Shown here one piece after another: positions 8,326-14,914 of a DNA stretch of 15,345 bases. A program made the position numbers and the translations under genes. This stretch comes from Thaumasiovibrio sp043421945 (lineage in GTDB: Bacteria > Pseudomonadota > Gammaproteobacteria > Enterobacterales > Vibrionaceae), in assembly GCA_043421945.1 (NCBI GenBank), contig JBHOGO010000098.1:1-15345 (forward strand), given 5' to 3'. Position 1 is the first letter of the stretch. Every line of letters starts with the position of its first letter. The notes under the pieces were generated by a model. The model did not search any database. It was given only the letters and a program-made list of their open reading frames with translations, and had not been told where the DNA came from.

Positions 8326-9099
8326 ATGGCTACCCCGTCAAATAACCTGTTGTGTGGATTGAAATCTTCACCTGCGACCAAAGTACTTATCCTGAATCGC
8401 AAAGGGGGAGCAGGGAAGTCAACCTTTGCTATTTCGTTGGCAAGCGTACTACGACAATACCATCAAACTGAGTTAATTGATTTTGATGAGCAGTGCACAT
8501 CAGAGTTTTGGGCATCACAGAGCGGGCTCGTGAGAGGGCAACATTTTGGGTTTGATAAGGGGCAGTTATTTTCACTGAAAGTAAAAGTGAAACGAGACAG
8601 CGACGTAGTTCTTATTGATACACCTTCCAACTTTTCGAATATTGACCTCGAGCGCTATTTGACGCTGGCAGATAAAATTATTATTCCTCTCCAACCTTCA
8701 CGTGTCGATCTTCACGCAACACTCAACTTCGTCAGTAAGCTAATCAATTCCCCTATCTATCGTCGGAAAAAAAGCCCAATAGCGTTTGCCGTTACCCGAA
8801 ATGCAAAAGGGGAGCAGGGAGTTGAGGAGATAACAAAGGTGTTAAAGCATTTAGGTCACCCGATTCTTGGTGATATGACGAACTCAATGGTATACGAGCA
8901 AGCCTTTGAACAAGGCGTGAGCTTTACTGATATTGATCCGATGTTAGATTGTGACTTATGGTCACAGACTCGACGGTGGCTGCAGTTATCTGAGCAGCCA
9001 AGCATGAGTAAAAGGACGGACTATGAAAATGTTGGATCAAGCCATGCAAGATCAATTGGACGCAGCGGTATTGAATCACCTATTGTGTCTTTTGGATAA
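8326..9099 (+). CDS. Orphan ParA/MinD-family ATPase
   Basis: This is a P-loop ATPase of the ParA superfamily, whose members position DNA or protein cargo by ATP-driven dimerisation. With the ATG at 8326 (GGA about 9 nt upstream) it has 257 aa. A deviant Walker A, KGGAGKST, is at residues 26-33 with the signature lysine K26. IDFDEQ at 51-56 corresponds to the ParA switch-I/Walker A' region, and VLIDTP at 95-100 is Walker B. PLQPS and AVTRNAKG match later family motifs. The ATG at 8293 and one at 8230 are alternatives; the latter would add a hydrophobic N-terminus unlike ParA. No ParB gene or obvious parS site is nearby, so this is unlikely to be the chromosomal partition ATPase. The last 25 residues coincide with a second frame (9023 onward) and may not be ancestral. 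A clear promoter was not found. Confidence 0.82.
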   Translation: MATPSNNLLCGLKSSPATKVLILNRKGGAGKSTFAISLASVLRQYHQTELIDFDEQCTSEFWASQSGLVRGQHFGFDKGQLFSLKVKVKRDSDVVLIDTPSNFSNIDLERYLTLADKIIIPLQPSRVDLHATLNFVSKLINSPIYRRKKSPIAFAVTRNAKGEQGVEEITKVLKHLGHPILGDMTNSMVYEQAFEQGVSFTDIDPMLDCDLWSQTRRWLQLSEQPSMSKRTDYENVGSSHARSIGRSGIESPIVSFG

Positions 9100-9196
9100 A
9101 ATATAAGTTTGTTCTATTTGTGACTACTCACCGCCTCATCGGGCGATGGTTTACGCCGAGATTGCTAAAATGCTTAATCAGGTAAATATTGGTTGA
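9023..9196 (+). pseudogene. Small ORF overlapping the ParA gene, interrupted by an in-frame TAA
   Basis: An ATG at 9023, preceded by AAGGA (9012-9016), opens a frame different from the ParA gene and overlapping its last 77 nt. It encodes 27 aa (MKMLDQAMQDQLDAAVLNHL, then LCLLDKI) before TAA at 9104-9106. The same frame continues without another stop to TGA at 9194, with protein-like sequence: VCSIC, then DYSPPHRAMVYAEIAKMLNQ. The whole would be a protein of about 57 residues. I infer either a gene broken by one nonsense change or a 27-aa peptide followed by unrelated sequence. I do not recognise the family. The overlap and ribosome binding site suggest translational coupling to the ParA-like ATPase, so a small partner protein is a reasonable guess. 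Confidence 0.45.
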
Positions 9197-9207
9197 GGAT
9201 TAAGCAT
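9170..9207 (-). terminator. Probable terminator of the mneA-like gene
   Basis: ATGCTTAATC (9170-9179) and GATTAAGCAT (9198-9207) form a perfect 10-bp inverted repeat with an 18-nt loop. Read on the minus strand it starts 6 nt after the exporter stop codon and ends in TTTT. It overlaps the end of the plus-strand small ORF, so it may serve both directions. Confidence 0.6.
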
Positions 9208-9212
9208 CAGGC

Positions 9213-9806
9213 TTAGACTTTTGCCACTAAGTCGGCAATCAATAGCGAAGCCAAAACGAGGAAAAATATTCCGCTCGCTTTGTTTAGTCGTGCCATGTTC
9301 AAATTAGCCAGAAAGGTACGTCCGGCATAAATGCCAAGCAAGGACGTTAGTATCAAAGCCAGCGTTGCGCCTACCCATACAGCCAGCGTCATATGAGTGG
9401 TGCTTAGAGTGACAACGGCTAACTGAGTTTTATCCCCCAATTCAGCCACAAATATCATGATGAATGTAGTGATTGCTATGCTTCGTGATGTTTTTGTTGG
9501 CATATTGTCAGCATCATTTTCATTGTTGTTTGAAAAAAGGGAATGCACTCCAAATAGCACAAACAAAACCGCCGCGATGAGAGTGATTAATGTGTGAGGG
9601 ATAAAGTGAGTCAAGCTATTGCCGACAGTGACAGCAACAATATTGAGTAACATGAAGGCAGAAATAGCACCGATAGCAACCGGTGTTGAGCGATGTTTAG
9701 AAGCTAGTGTCATGCAAACAAGCTGACTCTTATCACCAATTTCAGCAAGAAATATAGCGCCAAAGGCTAATATTGAGGATGAAAAAAATTCGGTTGGAAA
9801 AGGCAT
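9213..9806 (-). CDS. mneA: Manganese exporter of the UPF0016/GDT1 (TMEM165) family, MneA-like
   Basis: This is an inner-membrane cation exporter. The V. cholerae member of this family, MneA, exports Mn2+. The ATG at 9806 gives 197 aa, the usual size; starting at 9899 would add 31 residues that run across the promoter. The protein has two homologous halves of three TM segments, each with the family signature: EIGDKS at 22-27 and ELGDKT at 122-127. Their acidic residues form the metal site. A hydrophilic linker rich in Asn and Asp lies at about 92-104. A good promoter sits at 9848-9875, leaving a leader of roughly 35-40 nt. That is too short for a yybP-ykoY Mn riboswitch, so any Mn control must act otherwise. 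The gene is probably monocistronic. Confidence 0.9.
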   Translation of the reverse strand: MPFPTEFFSSSILAFGAIFLAEIGDKSQLVCMTLASKHRSTPVAIGAISAFMLLNIVAVTVGNSLTHFIPHTLITLIAAVLFVLFGVHSLFSNNNENDADNMPTKTSRSIAITTFIMIFVAELGDKTQLAVVTLSTTHMTLAVWVGATLALILTSLLGIYAGRTFLANLNMARLNKASGIFFLVLASLLIADLVAKV

Positions 9807-9847
9807 AGTGACTAGCTCTAGGTCGTTTATCGGCGTCAAGGGCGCGG

Positions 9848-9875
9848 ATAATACCACATGAAAAATTGAGTTCAA
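9848..9875 (-). promoter_or_regulatory. Extended -10 sigma70 promoter of the mneA-like gene
   Basis: On the minus strand there is a -35 TTGAAC (9875-9870), a 16-nt spacer and a -10 TATTAT (9853-9848). TGG directly before the -10 gives an extended -10 element. The discriminator is CCGCGCC. Transcription would start near 9841. Confidence 0.7.
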
Positions 9876-9937
9876 TGAGGTTTGCTCGCAAATTTTCAAT
9901 GTTGGCTGAGTTGTTAGATATGGCGCTGCTCAAGCGG

Positions 9938-9964
9938 TTGATAGTGCCTGAGCGGCACTATCAA
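9938..9964 (-). terminator. Perfect 11-bp hairpin after the DUF4382 gene, possible terminator
   Basis: TTGATAGTGCC (9938-9948) and GGCACTATCAA (9954-9964) form a perfect 11-bp stem with a 5-nt loop. On the minus strand it begins 8 nt after the lipoprotein stop codon. Neither side has a T tract, so it could be a weak terminator, an mRNA-stabilising hairpin or a protein-binding site. Confidence 0.45.
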
Positions 9965-9971
9965 AACAGGA

Positions 9972-10925
9972 TTACTCGAAGTTGTGGATATATTCCTGAG
10001 TCGGAGAGAGGACGATATCAGCAAGCTGCTCGCTAGGGTTAGCGATCAGAATCTGGTCATACTGCACCGGATCGTCGATGTATGCGCTACAAGTAAAGGC
10101 AATGGTATAGTTACCAGAAGGAATAAAACCAAATGCGTAAGCCCCATCAGGATAGATGCCCGTTGATGCATAGGGTGCAACGTAGTTGGTTGGAAGTGGG
10201 AAATCATCATTGTAATCTTGATCATCCACGTGAATATTATCCACTAGCGTCGTCGAACTGTCGCGGTGATGGCCTTCGTATAGATAAATGAAGTTGCCAC
10301 CATCGGCTGAACAGGCATCTCCTGCGTTAAACAACCCAGGGTCTACCCAACCTTTTATAGAGGCAGCGGCACTATTGTCGACGATATTGACACCGTGTGG
10401 TTTTAGATTATACCCATTGTTATTGCCAGCATTACCGCGCAACACTAGAGACCGTCTTAAGTCAAATTCGATAGTGAAAGATTGAACCGTTTCCGTGGTT
10501 ACTTCAAAACCACCAAGGCGTAATTTATTACTTGGAATTTTAAGATCATGTATGCCGTTATTATCTACCCAGTTGAGATTTCCTGACTTTGTATGAACAA
10601 TAAGCTCTTTATACTCACCCAGAGGGATGCGTTGGTCACTCAGGATTAATTTCGCATCTGTACCTTGATAGTCCAGTAAGTTGATTTGCTGGTAATCTTT
10701 CGTTTCATCGGTATCAACAACGTTGAGGTAATAACGTTCACCATTTTTGTGTTGTAGCTCCAGTGCATCAAATGCGACGACCACTTCACTGGCATCATCC
10801 ACGGGGGCATCAGAGATGCTAAATGACACTAAAGCTGTTTGCGGTTGAGCAGCCGAATCTGTTGAATCAGAATGGCACCCAAGCATAGCAAGTGACAGTA
10901 TTGAGATGGCTAAGTAGTTTTTCAT
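9972..10925 (-). CDS. DUF4382-domain lipoprotein
   Basis: This predicted lipoprotein of 317 aa has an N-terminal signal MKNYLAISILSLAMLGC, with C17 as the lipidated cysteine. The next residue is His, not Asp, so transport to the outer membrane by Lol is expected. A DUF4382 domain spans about residues 30-175 (ALVSFSISDAPVD, a strand-rich sequence, and FTIEFDLRRSLVL). The second part, from about 187, looks like a small beta-sandwich module (ASIKGWVDP through FIPSGNYTIAFTC). Two cysteines in this part could form a disulfide. The start is ATG at 10925 with AGGG 6 nt upstream on the minus strand. The biochemical function of DUF4382 is not known. It is probably a single-gene transcript between the DUF1244 and mneA-like genes. 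Confidence 0.85.
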   Translation of the reverse strand: MKNYLAISILSLAMLGCHSDSTDSAAQPQTALVSFSISDAPVDDASEVVVAFDALELQHKNGERYYLNVVDTDETKDYQQINLLDYQGTDAKLILSDQRIPLGEYKELIVHTKSGNLNWVDNNGIHDLKIPSNKLRLGGFEVTTETVQSFTIEFDLRRSLVLRGNAGNNNGYNLKPHGVNIVDNSAAASIKGWVDPGLFNAGDACSADGGNFIYLYEGHHRDSSTTLVDNIHVDDQDYNDDFPLPTNYVAPYASTGIYPDGAYAFGFIPSGNYTIAFTCSAYIDDPVQYDQILIANPSEQLADIVLSPTQEYIHNFE

Positions 10926-11005
10926 GTTACACCCTAAAATAATTCAATCGGTGCCACGATAGCTTATGATTGTCAGAGTCATGTTAAGTGCGGGTGAAAA
11001 TTAAG

Positions 11006-11026
11006 TCGGCAGCATGACGCTACCGA
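11006..11026 (-). terminator. Hairpin after the DUF1244 gene, probable weak terminator
   Basis: TCGGCAGC (11006-11013) and GCTACCGA (11019-11026) form an 8-bp stem with one G-U pair on the minus-strand RNA. CTTAATTTTC follows in the minus direction. It sits about 41 nt after the DUF1244 stop codon. Confidence 0.45.
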
Positions 11027-11067
11027 AGCAAAGTGTTTATGTTTTGTCGATAAGGTCGCTCGCTTAA

Positions 11068-11397
11068 TCAATTACCTTTCGTTTTTGTTTGACGAGCTTC
11101 AAATGCCGCTATTTGTTCTGGAGTCGCTTTAGGCTGGTGGTTAGCTTTCCATTCATCGTAAGTCATACCATAAACACGTTCACGTGCATCATCCAAGCTT
11201 AGGTCAACACCTAACTGCTCCGCTTCTGCGGCGTACCATTTACTGAAACAGTTACGGCAGAAGCCTGCCAAAATCATCAGATCGATGTTCGCAACATCTT
11301 TATTCTCATCTAAATGTCCTAATAAGCGACGAAATGCCGCAGCATCGAGTTTATCTTGTTGATCTTGAGTGAGTTGCTTGTATTTAAATTGCGACAT
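11068..11397 (-). CDS. DUF1244 family protein
   Basis: This small soluble protein of 109 aa belongs to the DUF1244 family, which is widespread in proteobacteria with no established function. The core AAFRRLLGHLDENKDVANID is followed by LMILAGFCRNCFSKWY, whose pair C47/C50 (CRNC) is a conserved family feature. GMTYDEWKANHQ follows at 77-88. The start is ATG at 11397, with AAAGGA 7 nt upstream on the minus strand. A TTG two codons earlier lies too close to that site. There is no signal peptide or membrane segment, so it should be cytoplasmic. Upstream on the minus strand is a short inverted repeat, CTTTCA-GG-TGAAAG (11428-11441), in the probable 5' untranslated or promoter region; its role is unknown. 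Confidence 0.9.
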   Translation of the reverse strand: MSQFKYKQLTQDQQDKLDAAAFRRLLGHLDENKDVANIDLMILAGFCRNCFSKWYAAEAEQLGVDLSLDDARERVYGMTYDEWKANHQPKATPEQIAAFEARQTKTKGN

Positions 11398-11587
11398 AAT
11401 CAATTCCTTTTTCTAATCCACATTTACCTTTCAGGTGAAAGTCTACACGCCGATGCCACTGAAGCAAGAAAACAGTTCATCGCTTAATGTCCAAAGTAAA
11501 AAGGCATAGTAAACATTTCAGCATAGAGAGGTTCAATGATGTGAGAGGTTCTTGTTGGGACTTGAAATGATGTCGCAAGCACTCTAT

Positions 11588-12145
11588 TCAGCCCTTTGGT
11601 AATGGCTTATTGGTGATGGGTATCAAACCTAAGATAATGCCAGCGACGAGCCCAACCGCATGGGCTTCAATCGCGACTCTGGCATTGATTAGCGATGATG
11701 TTGATTCGCTTCCCCCAAAGTAAAGTTCTTGCCCTATTTTTATTAAAATCCCTACCAACAGTAACCACCCATAATGGTCTTTTTGACGAATATCTTGGAT
11801 AGCTCCCCATGCGAACAAGCCATGTAAAGTCCCTGAAATACCCGCATATGCCATCGTATCAGTCCACCATACTGCGAGCCCAATAATTGTGCTGATAACG
11901 AGTGTCAGTAGCGTATAGAGGCGAGGACGAATGTGATGGCGATAAATAAATGCGATGATGACAAATCCACAGGCATTCATGGCGAGGTGCCAAAGATTGG
12001 TATGGGTGAGATTTCCTGTTAGGATGCGCCACACTTGCCCATCTGCTATCGCATCACGATACCAGTAAGCCAGTTCATTCATCGGTGGCACTTGCATGAC
12101 CGCTAAGGTAGCGACCACAATAAATAGATAACGATAGATACTCAA
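11588..12145 (-). CDS. rrtA: Rhombosortase (rhomboid-family intramembrane serine protease)
   Basis: Rhombosortases are short rhomboid proteases that process the C-terminal GlyGly-CTERM sorting tail of surface and secreted proteins in Vibrio and relatives. The catalytic serine S104 lies in GISGTLHG, and the partner histidine H162 is in EAHAVGLVAG. The upstream motif HTNLWHLAMN (48-57) is the usual His/Asn-rich TM2 segment. About six TM helices are present. I chose TTG at 12145, giving 185 aa, the family size. GAGG at 12154-12151 is 5 nt upstream. An open frame continues to 12256, but that part runs antisense through tapT. An internal ATG at 12097 would cut off TM1. No GlyGly-CTERM substrate is encoded in this window. 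The start lies 9 nt from the divergent tapT start. Confidence 0.88.
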   Translation of the reverse strand: MSIYRYLFIVVATLAVMQVPPMNELAYWYRDAIADGQVWRILTGNLTHTNLWHLAMNACGFVIIAFIYRHHIRPRLYTLLTLVISTIIGLAVWWTDTMAYAGISGTLHGLFAWGAIQDIRQKDHYGWLLLVGILIKIGQELYFGGSESTSSLINARVAIEAHAVGLVAGIILGLIPITNKPLPKG

Positions 12146-12154
12146 AGGAACCTC

Positions 12155-12790
12155 ATGCGACAGTATTGTCAACGTTGCTGCAAAGCGGAAAAAGCCTGTA
12201 TTTGCCAGTGGATTCAACCCGTTGATACTAAAGCTGAACTGATTGTTCTGCAACACCCCACTGAAGTCAATCGCCCAATTGGAACGGCGCGTATTCTCGA
12301 TCTTTCATTATCCAACTGCCAGGTATTCGTTGGTGAAGACTTTTCTGATAACGAAGCACTCAATCGTGCGTTAACTCGACGAGATATTCAGTGGTTTGTA
12401 CTCTATCCCGGTGAAGATGCTCAGCCAGTTTCGACACTGGTTGAGGCAAAAAGCCAGCAACCGAACTTTGATCATGAGCAGCCAGAACGCATAGGCTTTA
12501 TTCTGTTAGATGGCACTTGGAAAAAAGCCTTTAAAATGTGGCAGCTCTCAGTGTGCCTGCACTCGTTGCCGACATGCTTGCTGGATAATGCAAAAGCAGG
12601 TCGATACCAAATTCGCAAGTCTTCAAAACAAGCAGGCGTGAGTACTGTAGAGGCGGGTTACTATGCATTAAAGGCCGTGGATCCTGATAATCAATCTTTA
12701 GAGGCGTTATTAACGCCGTTTGAAAAAATGATTGAGTTTCAGATTGCTCAAATGCCAGCTGGTGTATTCGAGAGAAATTATGAATCTTGA
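12155..12790 (+). CDS. tapT: tRNA-uridine aminocarboxypropyltransferase, DTW domain (TapT/YfiP-like)
   Basis: The DTW family transfers the 3-amino-3-carboxypropyl group of S-adenosylmethionine to uridine in tRNA; E. coli TapT makes acp3U at position 47. The protein is 211 aa. The N-terminus has a zinc-ribbon-like cysteine set, C5, C8, C15 and C17. HPTE at 34-37 with GTARIL nearby, and the signature DGTW at 119-122 in LLDGTWKKAFKMW, identify the family. RYQIRKSSKQAGVSTVEA near the C-terminal part is also typical. The start is ATG at 12155, with AAAGGA (12144-12149) 5 nt upstream. That ribosome binding site overlaps the start codon of the divergent rhombosortase gene, so the tapT promoter must lie inside rrtA. 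No strong terminator follows; a 6-bp hairpin at 12860-12879 is the only candidate. Confidence 0.9.
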   Translation: MRQYCQRCCKAEKACICQWIQPVDTKAELIVLQHPTEVNRPIGTARILDLSLSNCQVFVGEDFSDNEALNRALTRRDIQWFVLYPGEDAQPVSTLVEAKSQQPNFDHEQPERIGFILLDGTWKKAFKMWQLSVCLHSLPTCLLDNAKAGRYQIRKSSKQAGVSTVEAGYYALKAVDPDNQSLEALLTPFEKMIEFQIAQMPAGVFERNYES

Positions 12791-13041
12791 TGAGATAGCT
12801 AAACGGAGGCTTTTATATAACAACGCTCTTTAACGATGCGAACCACTTCCTCACTTGTGTAGCGACTGTTAAATCGCTATTTAGTATAGGATGGACGTTA
12901 AATATATGGTTATAATACCTAGTAATCACTAATTGCAGTGAACTGCTTGGTTAATTATTGAGCTGGCTGGGTTTTGATTTTATTTTGTTGATTTAATAGA
13001 TGTTTTAGTTTATTTTGGCATTCCATTTCATAAGCTGAAGC
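12791..13041. other. AT-rich intergenic region with a TATAAT box and two short inverted repeats
   Basis: This 251-bp stretch upstream of the DUF4105 gene has no convincing ORF. TAGCGA (12860-12865) with TCGCTA (12874-12879), followed by TTTAG, may be a weak tapT terminator. A perfect -10 TATAAT lies at 12911-12916, with no good -35 at 16-18 nt. The inverted repeat GCAGT-GA-ACTGC (12935-12946) lies just downstream of it and could be an operator. The last 70 bases are very T-rich. Confidence 0.4.
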
Positions 13042-14910
13042 TTGGTTGGAATACCTAATACATTGAGAAAATTAATAGTATCTTTTTTCATTCTTTTATA
13101 TTGCACTGTCTCGACTCCCGTTTTTTCAAATGAGAAAGAAATCGCAGAGTATTATTATCTCGAAAAATTGAGCTCTTCACCAACTTGGCACTCACTTATT
13201 CATTATGAGCAAGGCTTTGTTTCTTCTGGTAGTGATATTACTACTCCCTCATTTTTTCTATCTCCGGTAGGTCATGATGATCCGGAAGATGAATTGAAAG
13301 CGACTGTTCAAGCGTTCATTGATACACCTAGTATGCAATGCCGTTTTCCGGCAAGGAAGGTTTGGCTGTTAAACGAACTTCCTGATGTGTCATTTCCTGC
13401 TGTCGAGTGTCCAGAATACCAACAATTTCTCGATGCATTTAGCACAGATAGCATCAGCGTAGTATATGCCAGCGGTTATCTTGGAAACCCAGCATCAATG
13501 TACGGGCATGTTTTACTGAAGTTTAATGGTCGAGGCAGTGAGTTACTCGATAATACATATAGCTATGGAGCAATGGTTCCGGACCCTGATAATAAACTTG
13601 TATATATTTATAAGGGTATTACTGGTGGATATCAGGGTCACTTTGCCAATCATAAATATCACCACCAAAGTCTTGCCTATAATGAATCAGAGCTGCGCGA
13701 TATGTGGGAATACCGGCTAAGTCTTCCCCAAGAGAAAATTGACTTTCTACTCGCACATTTATGGGAGCTGGATAATACCAGCATGACCTATTATTTTTTC
13801 AAGCAAAACTGTGGTTATCAGTTAGCTAAGTTGCTTGAATTGGTCATTGAACAGCCTCTTTTAGCTCCACAAAAGATGTGGGTAATGCCTTATGACATGG
13901 TGATGATGCTCAATCAACCAGAGACACAAGCGTTAGTCAGTGAGGTCATTTACCATGAGTCTCGTCAGGAAAAATTGTATAGTCGCTTTAGTCAGCTTAA
14001 TTCTGTAGAGAAAGAAACCGTCCAAAAAGTAATTAACCTTTCAGTGGGCGAGACACTGACTGAAATCCGCGCTCTTAATATACAAGAAGCAAAGCGGGTT
14101 ATCGATATTATGTATGACTATTACGCCTTCCTAGAAGTTAAAAATGATGGTCTATCAGAAAATGATATAGCTAAAAGGGAAGCTCTTCTTACTGAACGTT
14201 TTATGCTACCAGCAGGAGAAAGTCGCTGGAATAAGCCTGAGAAAGAGCCGCCACATAAAGCACAAAACACGGCAAAGATTCAATTATCAACATTATATAA
14301 TGATGAATTCGGAGAAGGGCTTGAATTCCGATTTCGGGCTAATTATTACGACCTTCTTAATCTTAATGCCGCACGTATCCCCTTTTCTGAGCTAAATACT
14401 TTTGATTTGAGCTTACTATACTCTTTAGAAGAAGATAAATGGGATATACGAGAGTTAACGTTATTTAATGTAGTAAACTTAAATGTATCCCAAACTGGAC
14501 TATCAGAAGACAAATCCTATGCTTGGGCTCTCAGTGCAGGTTATAAACCCCAACACCTTTCTTGTTTTGATTGTTCTGATATGTATGTTGGTGGTTTTGT
14601 CGGCGAAAGCTTCAGTCTAAAAAATAATTCAGCTGGCTATGTCGCCTTAGCTGGTGAAATTCAATTTTCTGGTTTATCTAGTGGCTCGGTCTATCTTGGT
14701 CCAGAAATTGGAACGGTGCTAAATATAGCGCCATACTGGGTCACTTCTCTCAAATTAGGAAGCGGCTATAAAATCAATGAAATAGCAGAACACAGAAATT
14801 ACCTCAGATGGGAGCAACGTTTTTTTGAAAATCGGAATTTCGATATTAGGACGTTAGTTCAATATGATGAAGCTTTTGAATATGCTATTAACTTCTCAAC
14901 GTATTGGTAA
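13042..14910 (+). CDS. DUF4105 (Lnb N-terminal-like) protein with probable C-terminal outer-membrane barrel
   Basis: This is a 622-aa exported protein. A signal peptide ends near residue 29 (VSTPVFS before NEK). The N-terminal half is a DUF4105 domain. YGH with H156 follows YASGYLGNPAS, and QNCGYQ with C257 provides the conserved His/Cys pair of the family. In Bacteroides a member (Lnb) is a lipoprotein N-acyltransferase, but that role should not be assumed here. Residues from about 405 on alternate polar and hydrophobic positions in strand-like repeats and end in FSTYW; a terminal aromatic residue is typical of outer-membrane beta-barrels. There is no ATG start. TTG at 13042 directly follows an in-frame stop (13036), and TTG at 13063 is also possible. 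Neither has a good ribosome binding site. It is co-transcribed with the DUF3015 gene 4 nt downstream. Base composition is visibly more A+T-rich than in the efflux genes. Confidence 0.82.
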   Translation: MVGIPNTLRKLIVSFFILLYCTVSTPVFSNEKEIAEYYYLEKLSSSPTWHSLIHYEQGFVSSGSDITTPSFFLSPVGHDDPEDELKATVQAFIDTPSMQCRFPARKVWLLNELPDVSFPAVECPEYQQFLDAFSTDSISVVYASGYLGNPASMYGHVLLKFNGRGSELLDNTYSYGAMVPDPDNKLVYIYKGITGGYQGHFANHKYHHQSLAYNESELRDMWEYRLSLPQEKIDFLLAHLWELDNTSMTYYFFKQNCGYQLAKLLELVIEQPLLAPQKMWVMPYDMVMMLNQPETQALVSEVIYHESRQEKLYSRFSQLNSVEKETVQKVINLSVGETLTEIRALNIQEAKRVIDIMYDYYAFLEVKNDGLSENDIAKREALLTERFMLPAGESRWNKPEKEPPHKAQNTAKIQLSTLYNDEFGEGLEFRFRANYYDLLNLNAARIPFSELNTFDLSLLYSLEEDKWDIRELTLFNVVNLNVSQTGLSEDKSYAWALSAGYKPQHLSCFDCSDMYVGGFVGESFSLKNNSAGYVALAGEIQFSGLSSGSVYLGPEIGTVLNIAPYWVTSLKLGSGYKINEIAEHRNYLRWEQRFFENRNFDIRTLVQYDEAFEYAINFSTYW

Positions 14911-14914
14911 ATAA

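Noticed and set aside
8064..8402. Minus-strand 112-codon frame upstream of the ParA-like gene
   Set aside because: It runs through the rluF terminator and opposite the ParA Walker A motif; no domain was recognised.
9807..9971. Possible yybP-ykoY manganese riboswitch before the Mn exporter
   Set aside because: I could not find the conserved core, and the likely transcription start leaves only about 35-40 nt of leader.
9984..10485. Short plus-strand frames opposite the DUF4382 gene
   Set aside because: They are antisense to a clear lipoprotein gene and lack ribosome binding sites or family resemblance.
13042..14910. Naming the DUF4105 protein as lipoprotein N-acyltransferase
   Set aside because: The activity is known for Bacteroides Lnb; gammaproteobacteria normally use Lnt, and only family-level resemblance is visible.
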